Positions 7,080 through 14,316 of a DNA stretch of 22,093 bases are shown piece after piece. Origin of the DNA: an uncultured Eubacteriales bacterium (GTDB lineage: Bacteria; Bacillota; Clostridia; Oscillospirales; Oscillospiraceae); the NCBI GenBank assembly GCA_900546255.1, contig URCB01000031.1, positions 1 through 22,093 of the forward strand, given 5' to 3'. The translations under genes were made by a program, and so were the position numbers. Under the pieces are notes generated by a model. It made no database searches and was not told the DNA's origin. It worked only from the letters and a program-made list of their open reading frames with translations. Positions within the stretch are counted from its first letter, which is position 1. Each line of letters starts with the position of its first letter.

Positions 7080-7931
7080 ATGAATACCATGGTACTCAAC
7101 GACGGCACTGTCATCCCTACCGTAGGCTTCGGGGTCTTTCAGATCCCCAACGACGGCTCCACCTACCGGGCCGTCCGGCAGGCCCTGGAGATCGGTTACC
7201 GCCACATTGACACCGCCGCCGCCTACTTCAACGAGGGTGAAGTGGGCCAGGCCGTGCGGGAGAGCGGCATCCCCCGGGAAGAGATTTTCGTCACCAGCAA
7301 ACTCTGGCTTCAGGACCACGGCTATGGGGCCGCCAAGGCAGGCATTCAGGCCTCCCTGGACAAACTGGGCCTGGGGTACATCGACCTCTATCTGATTCAC
7401 CAGCCCTACGGCGACGTCCCCGGCGCCTGGAAGGCCATGGAGGAGGCCAAAACCACCGGGAAACTCCACGCCATTGGCGTGAGTAACATGACCCCCAAAA
7501 TCTGGAACACCTTCGTCCCCCAGTTCACCGTGCAGCCCGCCGTCAACCAGGTGGAGTTCAACCCCTTTTTCCAGCAGCGGGAACTGCGGTCTGTGATGGC
7601 CCAGGAGAAGACCAAACTGGAGGCCTACTTCCCCCTGGGCCACGGAAGCACGGCCCTGCTCACCCATCCGGTGGTCACCGCTCTGGGGGAGAAGTATCGC
7701 AAGACAGCCGGGCAGATTCTCCTGCGCTTTGAGGTACAGGAGGGGTGCATCGTCCTGCCCAAGTCCACCAACCCCCAGCACATGGCGGAGAACCTGGAGA
7801 TTTTTGACTTTGCCCTCACCCCGGAGGAGATGGATCAGCTCCACGCCCTGGACACCGGCAAGGGTTCCCACGACCCCGACGCACCTGGGGTGGCAGAGAT
7901 GCTTCTCTCCGCTTACGACGTACACGCATAA
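7080..7931 (+). CDS. Aldo/keto reductase (second tandem paralogue)
   Basis: Also 283 residues and co-linear with the upstream gene, this protein keeps Asp44, Tyr49, Lys74 and His107 at identical positions (DTAAAYF, FVTSKLW, YLIHQPYG). The two share long similar stretches at the N-terminus, so they arose by tandem duplication and have since diverged, most visibly in the loops around residues 107-115 and after 175 that shape substrate binding. AAAAGGAG at 7063-7070 precedes the ATG. It is probably cotranscribed with the first reductase; no terminator lies between them. The predicted reaction is NAD(P)H-dependent carbonyl reduction; the specific substrate is unknown. Confidence 0.9.
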   Translation: MNTMVLNDGTVIPTVGFGVFQIPNDGSTYRAVRQALEIGYRHIDTAAAYFNEGEVGQAVRESGIPREEIFVTSKLWLQDHGYGAAKAGIQASLDKLGLGYIDLYLIHQPYGDVPGAWKAMEEAKTTGKLHAIGVSNMTPKIWNTFVPQFTVQPAVNQVEFNPFFQQRELRSVMAQEKTKLEAYFPLGHGSTALLTHPVVTALGEKYRKTAGQILLRFEVQEGCIVLPKSTNPQHMAENLEIFDFALTPEEMDQLHALDTGKGSHDPDAPGVAEMLLSAYDVHA

Positions 7932-7967
7932 CCGGGCGCACGGCGTTCCCTTCTTTTTCTCAGCGTA

Positions 7968-7996
7968 TTGACAGGATTTGCATTCTGTGCCAAAAT
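7968..7996 (+). promoter_or_regulatory. Probable promoter of the GlcD-type dehydrogenase gene
   Basis: A perfect -35 TTGACA (7968-7973) is followed after 17 bp by a weaker -10 CAAAAT (7991-7996) with TGc before it. An imperfect inverted repeat, GCATT-N9-AATGC, lies within the promoter. This suggests the dehydrogenase can be expressed separately from the reductases. Confidence 0.5.
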
Positions 7997-8006
7997 GCTT
8001 GGGTGC

Positions 8007-8064
8007 CATTCTCCCAGGAGAGAATGCAACCGGATACCATTCCCGGCGGGGCACACCCCTGCCG
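8007..8064 (+). promoter_or_regulatory. Two leader hairpins upstream of the GlcD-type gene
   Basis: CATTCTC (8007-8013) pairs with GAGAATG (8020-8026) over a 6-nt loop. CGGCGGGG (8044-8051) pairs with CCCC-T-GCCG (8056-8064, one bulged T) over CACA. Both fall in the roughly 95-nt leader before ATG 8098. The first could equally be a protein-binding operator just downstream of the transcription start. I recognise no known riboswitch. Confidence 0.35.
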
Positions 8065-8097
8065 TGACGTTTTCATACGCAAAGGAGGTCTGCCACT

Positions 8098-9519
8098 ATG
8101 GCACCCTATGAACCTGTCACCCAAGAGATCCTTGCCCAACTGGAGGCCATCGCCCCCGGCCGGGTTACCGCCGGCGAGGACGTAAACCCCGACTACGGGC
8201 GGGACGAAATGCCCATCTATGGCGTCCACATGCCGGAGGCGGCGGTGGAAGTCCTCTCCACGGAGGAGGCCGCTGCCGTGGTGAAGCTGTGCTATGACCA
8301 CAACATCCCCGTCACCACCCGGGGCGCCGGCACGGGCCTGGTGGGGGGCTGCGTCCCTCTGTACGGCGGGGTGGTGCTGGTCACCACCCGGATGAACCGC
8401 ATCCTGGACTATGACCTGGAGAACTTCACCGTCACCGTCCAGCCCGGGGTTCTGCTCCAGCAGTTGGCGGAGGACGCCCTGTCCCACGGCTGCCTCTATC
8501 CCCCCGACCCGGGAGAGAAACTGGCCACCCTGGGGGGAAATGTCTCCACCAACGCCAGCGGCATGCGGGGGGTAAAGTACGGGGCCACCCGGGACTATGT
8601 GAAGGCCATGACCGTGGTCCTGCCCACCGGAGAGGTCACCCGGTTTGGCTCCTCTGTGTCCAAGACCAGTTCGGGGTACAACCTGCTCCAGCTGATGATC
8701 GGGTCCGAGGGGACCTTGGGGGTCATCACGGAGCTCACCTTGAAGCTCATCCCCGCTCCGGCGGCCATTGTCAGCCTGGTGGTCCCTTTTGAAAACCTGG
8801 CCGACTGCATCTCCACGGTGCCCAAACTCCGTCAGAGTGGTTTGAACCCCCAGGCCATCGAGTTTTTTGAGAAGGAGATCCTCATCACCTCCGAGGCCTA
8901 CCTGGAAAAGCAGGTCTTTCCCCGGGTGGTAGAGGGCACCCAGGTAGGGGCCTACCTGCTCATCACCTTTGACGGGGACTCGGAGGCCGCCTTGGAACCG
9001 GTGATCGAAACCGCAGCGGAGCTCCTGCTGGAGGCAGGCGCCCTAGACGTGCTGGTGGCGGACACGCCCCCCAAGCTCAAGGAGGCCTGGGCCGCCCGGT
9101 CCTCCTTCCTGGACGGCATTGAGGAGCAGACCGACCTGCTGGACGAATGTGACGTGGTGGTGCCGGTGACCAAGATCCCCGACTACGTCCTCTTTGCCGA
9201 CCAGCTGGCCCAGGGGTACGACTTCCGCCTGCAATACTTCGGCCACGCTGGAGACGGGAACCTGCACATCTACACCTGCTCCAACGACATGGAGCGGGAG
9301 GAATTCCTCCGGCAGGTGGACGACTTCATGTCCCAGCTCTACGCCAAAACCATGGAGCTGGGCGGGCAGATCTCCGGAGAGCACGGCATCGGCCGGGGGA
9401 AGGTGAAGTACCTGGCCCAGGCGGTGGGCCCCACCAACCTGGCCCTGATGCAGGGCATCAAGCAGGTCTTTGACCCCAAGGGCATCCTGAACCCGGGCAA
9501 GGTGTGCCCCACTGCCTAA
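8098..9519 (+). CDS. glcD: FAD-linked 2-hydroxyacid dehydrogenase (GlcD/LctD family)
   Basis: The 473-residue flavoprotein has a PCMH-type FAD domain (about 40-220: TRGAGTGLVGG at 74-84, the YPPDPGEKLATLGGN segment at 134-148, IGSEGTLGVITE at 201-212) and a FAD-oxidase C-terminal domain (about 225-470) with GHAGDGNLH (382-390) and SGEHGIG (426-432). The family oxidises glycolate or D-lactate to the 2-keto acid. GlcD works with GlcE and GlcF, whereas clostridial LctD-type enzymes pair with EtfAB. Neither an FeS partner nor etf genes are adjacent, so the electron acceptor is unknown. AAAGGAGG precedes the ATG. The neighbouring reductases act on carbonyls, which would fit shared 2-oxo/hydroxy acid metabolism, but this is inference. 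Glycolate versus D-lactate cannot be separated by eye. Confidence 0.88.
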   Translation: MAPYEPVTQEILAQLEAIAPGRVTAGEDVNPDYGRDEMPIYGVHMPEAAVEVLSTEEAAAVVKLCYDHNIPVTTRGAGTGLVGGCVPLYGGVVLVTTRMNRILDYDLENFTVTVQPGVLLQQLAEDALSHGCLYPPDPGEKLATLGGNVSTNASGMRGVKYGATRDYVKAMTVVLPTGEVTRFGSSVSKTSSGYNLLQLMIGSEGTLGVITELTLKLIPAPAAIVSLVVPFENLADCISTVPKLRQSGLNPQAIEFFEKEILITSEAYLEKQVFPRVVEGTQVGAYLLITFDGDSEAALEPVIETAAELLLEAGALDVLVADTPPKLKEAWAARSSFLDGIEEQTDLLDECDVVVPVTKIPDYVLFADQLAQGYDFRLQYFGHAGDGNLHIYTCSNDMEREEFLRQVDDFMSQLYAKTMELGGQISGEHGIGRGKVKYLAQAVGPTNLALMQGIKQVFDPKGILNPGKVCPTA

Positions 9520-9609
9520 CTTTTTCTCCCTAGCAGGTATAGGTCTCCCTGTTTTTGGCAGACTACCCATGTACCCAAAGGGTAACTCCAACGGAAGAGG
9601 TGATCTGCC

Positions 9610-9783
9610 ATGACCAACAAGGAACTGCTGTACGTGGAAGACGTGCTGGGCCACGAGAAACACTTCCAAAGCCAGTGCCGGGAAACCGCCCGGCAGCTCC
9701 AGGACCCGGAGCTGAGACAGTGCGTAGAGCAGATGGCAAAGAAGCATCAACAGATTTTTCAGCGGTTTTTCGGCCTGCTGTAA
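9610..9783 (+). CDS. Small spore coat-associated protein (57 aa)
   Basis: This short reading frame begins MTNKELLYVEDVLGHEKH and ends KKHQQIFQRFFGLL. Its ATG at 9610 follows a GAGGTGAT site, and its TAA at 9781-9783 is 15 bp before the next gene. The predicted protein is helical, with LLYVEDVLGHE resembling the short partner proteins that commonly precede CotF-type coat genes in Clostridia. Coupling to the CotF-like gene, a clean ribosome binding site and codon use like its neighbours support it as real. Its exact role is unknown; a structural coat component made in the mother cell late in sporulation is the likely reading. Confidence 0.75.
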   Translation: MTNKELLYVEDVLGHEKHFQSQCRETARQLQDPELRQCVEQMAKKHQQIFQRFFGLL

Positions 9784-9798
9784 GGGAGGGGCGCCAGA

Positions 9799-10050
9799 AT
9801 GAACGACAGAAGTTTCATGGAAACCATGTTGCTGCTGGAGAAGGGGGCCTGTGACCTCTTCCTCCATGGGACCATGGAGTCCGCCACCAGCAGCGTCCAC
9901 CAGGCCTTCAGCACCGCGCTGAACGACTCCCTGGCCATGCAGGACGCCCTCTATGACCAGATGGCAGACAAGGGCTGGTACCCCACCCAGCAGGTGGAGC
10001 AGGCCAAGGTGACCGCCGTCAAGCAGAAGTTTTCCGTCCAGGCCCAGTGA
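9799..10050 (+). CDS. CotF-type spore coat protein
   Basis: The 83-residue, mostly helical protein resembles the Coat_F family. It has an acidic/hydrophobic N-terminal helix (METMLLLEKGACDLFLHG), a middle helix (SSVHQAFSTALNDSLAMQDALYDQM) and the typical GWYPTQQVE segment near 63-71, which in CotF proteins precedes the C-terminal tail. GGGAGGGG lies before the ATG at 9799. It forms a two-gene unit with the 57-residue gene and ends before the terminators at 10103-10189. A sporulation sigma factor would be expected to drive the pair, but I could not find a convincing sigma-E, -G or -K promoter in 9520-9609. Confidence 0.85.
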   Translation: MNDRSFMETMLLLEKGACDLFLHGTMESATSSVHQAFSTALNDSLAMQDALYDQMADKGWYPTQQVEQAKVTAVKQKFSVQAQ

Positions 10051-10102
10051 GGGCCGGCGGAGCATAACAGACCGTCTTTGCCGGACAGCCTCCCAATCGC
10101 GC

Positions 10103-10134
10103 ACAGGGAGCCAGCGTAAACGCTGGCTCCCTGT
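10103..10134. repeat. Perfect hairpin after the spore coat genes
   Basis: A 14-bp perfect stem, ACAGGGAGCCAGCG with CGCTGGCTCCCTGT, encloses the loop TAAA (10117-10120). The following TTGTCGT is only weakly T-rich. It may add to termination or protect the mRNA 3' end. Confidence 0.6.
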
Positions 10135-10152
10135 TGTCGTATCTGCCGACTC

Positions 10153-10189
10153 AAAACGCGGCAGGACGTAGCGCCCTGCCGCGTTTTTT
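10153..10189. terminator. Bidirectional rho-independent terminator
   Basis: A perfect 13-bp stem (10153-10165 with 10175-10187) has a 9-nt loop, T6 on the plus strand and T4 on the minus strand. It separates the convergent spore coat unit and ABC transporter unit, the latter ending at 10207. Confidence 0.9.
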
Positions 10190-10206
10190 CCTGGTTTTGG
10201 TTTTGG

Positions 10207-10884
10207 TTACGAGGCCAAAATCTTTCCGTCCTCGATGCGCACCACCCGGTCGGCCAATTGGGCGATCTCGGGGTTGTGGGTGATCATCACGATGGTCTGG
10301 TGGAAGGTCTGGCTGGTGGTTTTCAGCAGGGCGATGACGTCCTCGCTGGTCTTGGAGTCCAGGTTGCCGGTGGGCTCATCGGCCAGTAGGATGGCGGGTT
10401 TGGAAGCCAAGGCCCGGGCGATGGCCACCCGCTGCTGCTGGCCGCCGGAGAGGTTCCCCGGCAGGCTGTCCAGCTTGCGCTCCAGGCCCAGGAGGCAGAC
10501 GACCTCCATGATGAAGGCCCGGTCGGGCTTCTGCCCGTCCAGGGTGAGGGGGAAGACGATGTTCTCCCACACCGTGAGGACAGGGATGAGGTTGTAGTTC
10601 TGGAAGACGAAGCCGATCTTCTTCCGGCGGAAGATGGTGGCCTGCTCCCCGGTAAGCTGGGTCAGGTCGGTGCCGCCCACCTGGATGCTCCCCTCGGTGG
10701 GGGTGTCCAGCCCACCCAGCATGTTCAGGAGGGTAGACTTGCCGCTGCCGGAGGTGCCGATGATGGCGGTGAACTTGCCCCGCTGGATGGCCAGGTCCAC
10801 CCCGTCCAGGGCGCGGACCATGGTCTCCCCCTTGCCGTAGTATTTTTTCAGGCCCTTGGCCTGCAGGATGATGTCGTTTGTCAT
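10207..10884 (-). CDS. ABC transporter ATP-binding protein (MacB/LolD-type, canonical)
   Basis: This 225-residue cytoplasmic ATPase has Walker A GTSGSGKST (43-51), Q-loop FVFQ (92-95), canonical signature LSGGQQQR (145-152), Walker B AILLADEP (164-171), D-loop NLDSKT (174-179) and an H-loop histidine in MITHN. The family powers FtsX-type permeases in peptide export or mechanotransmission. The start is ATG at 10884, chosen for its AAAGGAGG site and because a longer reading (to 11055) runs into the permease gene and lacks homology. It lies 19 bp after the permease stop, in the same transcript, and is probably that permease's main ATPase. Confidence 0.92.
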   Translation of the reverse strand: MTNDIILQAKGLKKYYGKGETMVRALDGVDLAIQRGKFTAIIGTSGSGKSTLLNMLGGLDTPTEGSIQVGGTDLTQLTGEQATIFRRKKIGFVFQNYNLIPVLTVWENIVFPLTLDGQKPDRAFIMEVVCLLGLERKLDSLPGNLSGGQQQRVAIARALASKPAILLADEPTGNLDSKTSEDVIALLKTTSQTFHQTIVMITHNPEIAQLADRVVRIEDGKILAS

Positions 10885-10903
10885 GGTTGGGTTCCTCCTT
10901 TTC

Positions 10904-13492
10904 TCATTCGGCGATCCGAAGCTGCTCGACAATGCTGCCCCGGTGGAACTGTCGTAGGGCCCACACAGGGACCAGGGCTGCCACCACCAGAAGCACCGCG
11001 CAGGCGACCAGGGCAGGCAGCAGGGTGAAGTGGAAGGTAAAGTACCAGATGGCACTGGTGAGCCCCTGGACCAGGGTGAAGGCCAGCACCACCGAGAAGA
11101 CCAGCCCCAGCAGGCAGCCGCCTAGGGCATAGAAGAGCCCCTCATGGACCAGCATGCTCCGCAGCTGGCGGCGGGTCATGCCGATGCTCTGCATGGTGGC
11201 AAACTCGTGGCGGCGGATGAGGATGGTGGTCACCAGGGTGTTGATGAGGTTCAGCACCCCCGCCACCCCGAAGATGATCCCCAGCAGGTTTCCCACCAGG
11301 CGGATGGTGGTCTGGGTGCCCTGGGCTGCCTCCCGGGCGGACTGGGCAGAGGCATAGGCCACCGAGGGGTCCACGTTGTTCACGTAGTTTTCCAGAAAGT
11401 CGGTCATGGCCTCCTGCTGGTCCTCGGCCACGTTAAAGGAATACTTGTACACCGTGGGTTCGTCGTAGATCTGGGTGTAGACGCTGGTGGGCAGGTAGAG
11501 GTACAGGCCATCCCCGCCCACTTCCACGGGACCATTGCTGGTAAAGCCAATCTCTTGATCATCCCCATTGATGGCCGCCTTGGCTAGGATAGGCAGGTCC
11601 AGGATGGGTTCCCCATTTTTGTAAACGGTAATGGTGTCCCCCACTTCTGCCATGTCCAGGCGTTCGTCGATTTCGGCGGTGCCGAAATCGGCCAACGTAC
11701 CAACCACAACCCCTTCCCCCTGTTCCATTTTCTGATAAAGGGCGTGGGCATCGGTCTCCCCTTCCTGGAGGTTCATCCGGGCCAAGGCAGTCTCTTCCAA
11801 CCCATAGACATTACACATTGGCCGCCCATCGTCCCCTGTCTTCAGGATAAAACCGTCCTTCGCGGTATAGACGATCGGATCCCCATTCGCGTCCACATCT
11901 GCCTTTTCCAGGGCTACGGGAATATCATAGGTCACGTTGCTGTCCTCTTGGGTGTTCTTGTACACTGCGGAGGCATCCTCCACCCCGGGCTGGGCATCGA
12001 TGGCAGCCATCAGGTCCTGGGACAGGCCCTGGTCCCGGCGGGTGAAGCCCTCCTGCCCGTTGACACTGGCGGCGTTCACCACGGCAAAGTCCGTGCGGAT
12101 GCTGTAGGACACCTGCTTTTCCACGTCCACACTGCCGGCAGCCACCCCAGCGCTGTTGAGCAGGACCACGCAGAGCATCATGGAGACCATGATGAAGGCA
12201 GTGCGCCGCTTGTTCCGGCCCAGGTTGGACCAGGCCAGCCGGGAGAGGGAGGCGCTCTCAGCGCTCTTCCGGGTTTTCCGTTTGCCGGCCTCCCCCTCTA
12301 CGAAGCGGAAGGCCTCAATGGGCGGGATGTTGGCCGCCACCCGGGCGGGCTTGCGGGTGCTGAGGAAGACGGTGAGGGCGGCCAAAACGGCGGCAGCCAC
12401 AAAGATCAAGGGGTGGGGCGTGACGTTCACCGCAATGTTCTGGTAGGACACTGCCAGCACCCCCATCACCTGAGGAAGCGCCGCCCGGCCCACGAAGAAG
12501 CCCAGGAGCAGCCCCAGGGGGATGCCGATGCAGGCCAGCCACAAGGCCTGGCGGTTGATGAGGCGGCGGACCTGCTTGCGGCTCATGCCGATGGTACGGT
12601 ACAGGCCGTAGCGGCGGATGTCCTGCATAACGGCGATGTCAAAAACATTGTAGATCAGCAGGTACCCACAGAAGATGAAGAGGACCACCAGGGCCGCCCC
12701 CATGGCCAACACCGGCAGGGAGGGGGTGGGGTTGGTGACGGTGTTCACCACGGCGGGCAGGGAATTGGCGGCGCTAGCATCCTCCGGGTCGCCCCCTACG
12801 CTGCGGGCCCAGTCGTCCATGGCGTCCTGGAGGCCTACGGTGCTGGTAGCCACAATGTCCGACCAGTAGGTGCCCACCATCTCCCGGTCTGTGGCGAAGG
12901 TGTTTTGAAAGAGGTCCGGGTAGGCATCCCGGAAGGCGGTGCCCACCACCATGGTGCTCACCTGGTCGTTGGTGGCCTCATACCAACCGGAGACCACCAT
13001 GTCCAGGGTATAGGTCTGCCCCCGCGCGGTGAACTGGATGGTCACCGGGGCCCCCACCTCCGCCTGGCTCCCCAGGTCCTCCAGGGCGGCGTCGGAGGCC
13101 ACCACCTCGTTGGCGGCCTGGGGCATGCTGCCGTGGCTGGGGTTGCAGAAGAGGAGTTCGGCCTCGGTCTCGTCCATCACGTCCAGCTCCACGTTGTGGC
13201 GGGTGGTGTTTTCCAGAAAGCCCACGGGCATCCGCAGGCCGTACTCTGCCACGAAGTCTGCCTGGCCCAGGGCCTCGTACTGCTGGGCGGTCATGTTCCG
13301 GAAGTCCCCGTCCGACTTACTCCCCTTCTGCACCTGCATGGTGAGGGTCATGGACTCCATGGCCCCCAGGGCGATGGTGGCCACAGAGGTGAAGAGGAGG
13401 GCGGTGAGGGCAATGGCCAGCACCGCCATGAGGTTCCTGGTCCGGCTGGCGGCAAAACTTCGCCGGGTCAGCAGTTTCAGCATTGGGTTCAT
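10904..13492 (-). CDS. ABC transporter permease with two FtsX/MacB-type domains
   Basis: The 862-residue inner-membrane protein has a first membrane helix (about 18-41), a large extracellular domain (about 45-255), a cluster of three helices (about 260-400), a cytoplasmic linker rich in Lys/Arg, a new helix beginning at about 440 (RTAFIMVSMMLCVVLL), a second extracellular domain (about 470-715), and three closing helices (about 725-850). This is the duplicated FtsX-permease architecture of MacB/LolC relatives. It is longer than BceB (about 650) and has two extracellular domains rather than one. The start is ATG at 13492, with AAGGAGGG; starts further upstream lie before the predicted transcription start. 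Being beside a two-component system, it likely exports or senses an antimicrobial peptide, lipid or cell-envelope compound; the substrate is unknown. Confidence 0.9.
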   Translation of the reverse strand: MNPMLKLLTRRSFAASRTRNLMAVLAIALTALLFTSVATIALGAMESMTLTMQVQKGSKSDGDFRNMTAQQYEALGQADFVAEYGLRMPVGFLENTTRHNVELDVMDETEAELLFCNPSHGSMPQAANEVVASDAALEDLGSQAEVGAPVTIQFTARGQTYTLDMVVSGWYEATNDQVSTMVVGTAFRDAYPDLFQNTFATDREMVGTYWSDIVATSTVGLQDAMDDWARSVGGDPEDASAANSLPAVVNTVTNPTPSLPVLAMGAALVVLFIFCGYLLIYNVFDIAVMQDIRRYGLYRTIGMSRKQVRRLINRQALWLACIGIPLGLLLGFFVGRAALPQVMGVLAVSYQNIAVNVTPHPLIFVAAAVLAALTVFLSTRKPARVAANIPPIEAFRFVEGEAGKRKTRKSAESASLSRLAWSNLGRNKRRTAFIMVSMMLCVVLLNSAGVAAGSVDVEKQVSYSIRTDFAVVNAASVNGQEGFTRRDQGLSQDLMAAIDAQPGVEDASAVYKNTQEDSNVTYDIPVALEKADVDANGDPIVYTAKDGFILKTGDDGRPMCNVYGLEETALARMNLQEGETDAHALYQKMEQGEGVVVGTLADFGTAEIDERLDMAEVGDTITVYKNGEPILDLPILAKAAINGDDQEIGFTSNGPVEVGGDGLYLYLPTSVYTQIYDEPTVYKYSFNVAEDQQEAMTDFLENYVNNVDPSVAYASAQSAREAAQGTQTTIRLVGNLLGIIFGVAGVLNLINTLVTTILIRRHEFATMQSIGMTRRQLRSMLVHEGLFYALGGCLLGLVFSVVLAFTLVQGLTSAIWYFTFHFTLLPALVACAVLLVVAALVPVWALRQFHRGSIVEQLRIAE

Positions 13493-13520
13493 GTGGTTTT
13501 CTCCCTCCTTGTTGTTGCTG

Positions 13521-13549
13521 AGGATAGCATACCAGGGGAAAGTCACATT
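13521..13549 (-). promoter_or_regulatory. Permease promoter: extended -10 without a proper -35
   Basis: On the minus strand, TATCCT (13521-13526) preceded by TGc forms an extended -10. The position 17 bp further upstream (13544-13549, AATGTG) is not a -35 sequence but part of the last of three 11-bp direct repeats. This is the layout of response-regulator-activated promoters in which the bound activator replaces -35 recognition. The leader to ATG 13492 is about 22 nt. Confidence 0.6.
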
Positions 13550-13574
13550 CCCGGCACATTTGTGGTACACTTTT
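13542..13574 (-). promoter_or_regulatory. Three 11-bp direct repeats: probable response-regulator operator
   Basis: On the minus strand, three consecutive 11-mers, AAAAGTGTACC (13564-13574), ACAAATGTGCC (13553-13563) and GGGAATGTGAC (13542-13552), align without gaps. All share A at position 4, TGT at 6-8 and C at 11. An 11-bp head-to-tail period is characteristic of OmpR/PhoB-family DNA binding, and a response regulator of that family is encoded in the same module. A partly overlapping palindrome, GGTAC-N6-GTACC, occupies 13564-13579. Confidence 0.6.
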
Positions 13575-13603
13575 GTACCTTTTGGGTCCAATTTCTCCCC
13601 AGC

Positions 13604-13630
13604 AAAAAGGGCCCCCGGCTGGGGGCCCTT
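13604..13630 (-). terminator. Terminator after ABC ATPase 1
   Basis: A 10-bp perfect stem (AAGGGCCCCC at 13607-13616 with GGGGGCCCTT at 13621-13630) has a 4-nt loop and is followed on the minus strand by TTTTT. It lies 14 bp after the ATPase 1 stop and cuts the module into two transcription units. Confidence 0.85.
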
Positions 13631-13644
13631 GGGCAGAGAGGGGC

Positions 13645-14310
13645 TCAGGCCACCACCCGGCCGTCCTGAAGGCGGGTGACCCGGTCGGCAATCTGGGCCA
13701 GCTCCTCGTTGTGGGTGATCATGATGAGGGTTTGATGGAAGGTCTCGGCGGTGAGCTTCAGCAGCCCCGCCACGTTCTGGGTGGTTTTGGCATCGAAGCT
13801 CCCGGTGGGTTCATCCGCCAGGAGGAGGGCGGGCTTGGTCATCAGGGCCCGGGCGATGGCGGTGCACTGCTGGGCCCCGCCGGAGAGGGTGTGGGGCAGG
13901 GCATCCAGCTTTCCTGTGAGCCCCAGCAGGCGGGTGATCTCCCGAAAAAAGTCCCAGTCCGGGCGGGCGTCATCCAGGGCCAGGGGGAAGAGGATGTTCT
14001 CCTGGACGGTGAGTTCCGGCACCAAATGGTTCCCCTGAAAGACAAAGCCGATCTTGCGCCGGCGGTAGACGGTGAGCTGCTCCTCGGTGAGGCTGGCCAG
14101 GTCCTGGCCGTCCACGGTGACCGCGCCGCTGTCGGGGCGGTAGAGGCCGCCGATGCAGTGGAGCAACGTGGTCTTCCCCGAGCCGGAGGCCCCCACGATG
14201 GCGGTGAACTTGCCCTTTTCCACCCCCAGGGTGACCCCGTCCAGGGCCTTCACCTGACGGGGGCCATGGCCGAAGGTTTTGGTGAGATTGGTAACGGTGA
14301 CAATGTCCAT
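13645..14310 (-). CDS. ABC transporter ATP-binding protein with degenerate signature motif
   Basis: This 221-residue ATPase is paralogous to the one at 10207-10884. It has Walker A GASGSGKTT (40-48), Q-loop FVFQ (88-91), Walker B ALLLADEP (161-168) and the histidine of MITHN. Its signature is LSGGAQQC (142-149) instead of LSGGQQQR, and its D-loop is SFDAKT (171-176) instead of NLDSKT. It could bind ATP through its own Walker motifs, but its signature may work poorly on the partner site. It follows the kinase gene by 6 bp (GAGGT site inside the kinase 3' end) and is cotranscribed with the two-component genes. It may pair with the second ATPase as a heterodimer or act as a regulatory subunit. 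Confidence 0.9.
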   Translation of the reverse strand: MDIVTVTNLTKTFGHGPRQVKALDGVTLGVEKGKFTAIVGASGSGKTTLLHCIGGLYRPDSGAVTVDGQDLASLTEEQLTVYRRRKIGFVFQGNHLVPELTVQENILFPLALDDARPDWDFFREITRLLGLTGKLDALPHTLSGGAQQCTAIARALMTKPALLLADEPTGSFDAKTTQNVAGLLKLTAETFHQTLIMITHNEELAQIADRVTRLQDGRVVA

Positions 14311-14316
14311 GCTCGC

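Noticed and set aside
10885..11055. Longer N-terminus for ABC ATPase 2
   Set aside because: The extra 57 residues overlap the permease 3' end, show no ABC homology and have no ribosome binding site, whereas ATG 10884 has AAAGGAGG.
11744..13669. A 641-codon open frame on the plus strand opposite the permease gene, and similar long frames at 13573-15369, 2084-3649 and 5102-5899
   Set aside because: These are antisense frames kept open by GC-biased codons of the real minus-strand genes. Their products are rich in His, Gly, Gln and Pro, have no domain resemblance and lack ribosome binding sites.
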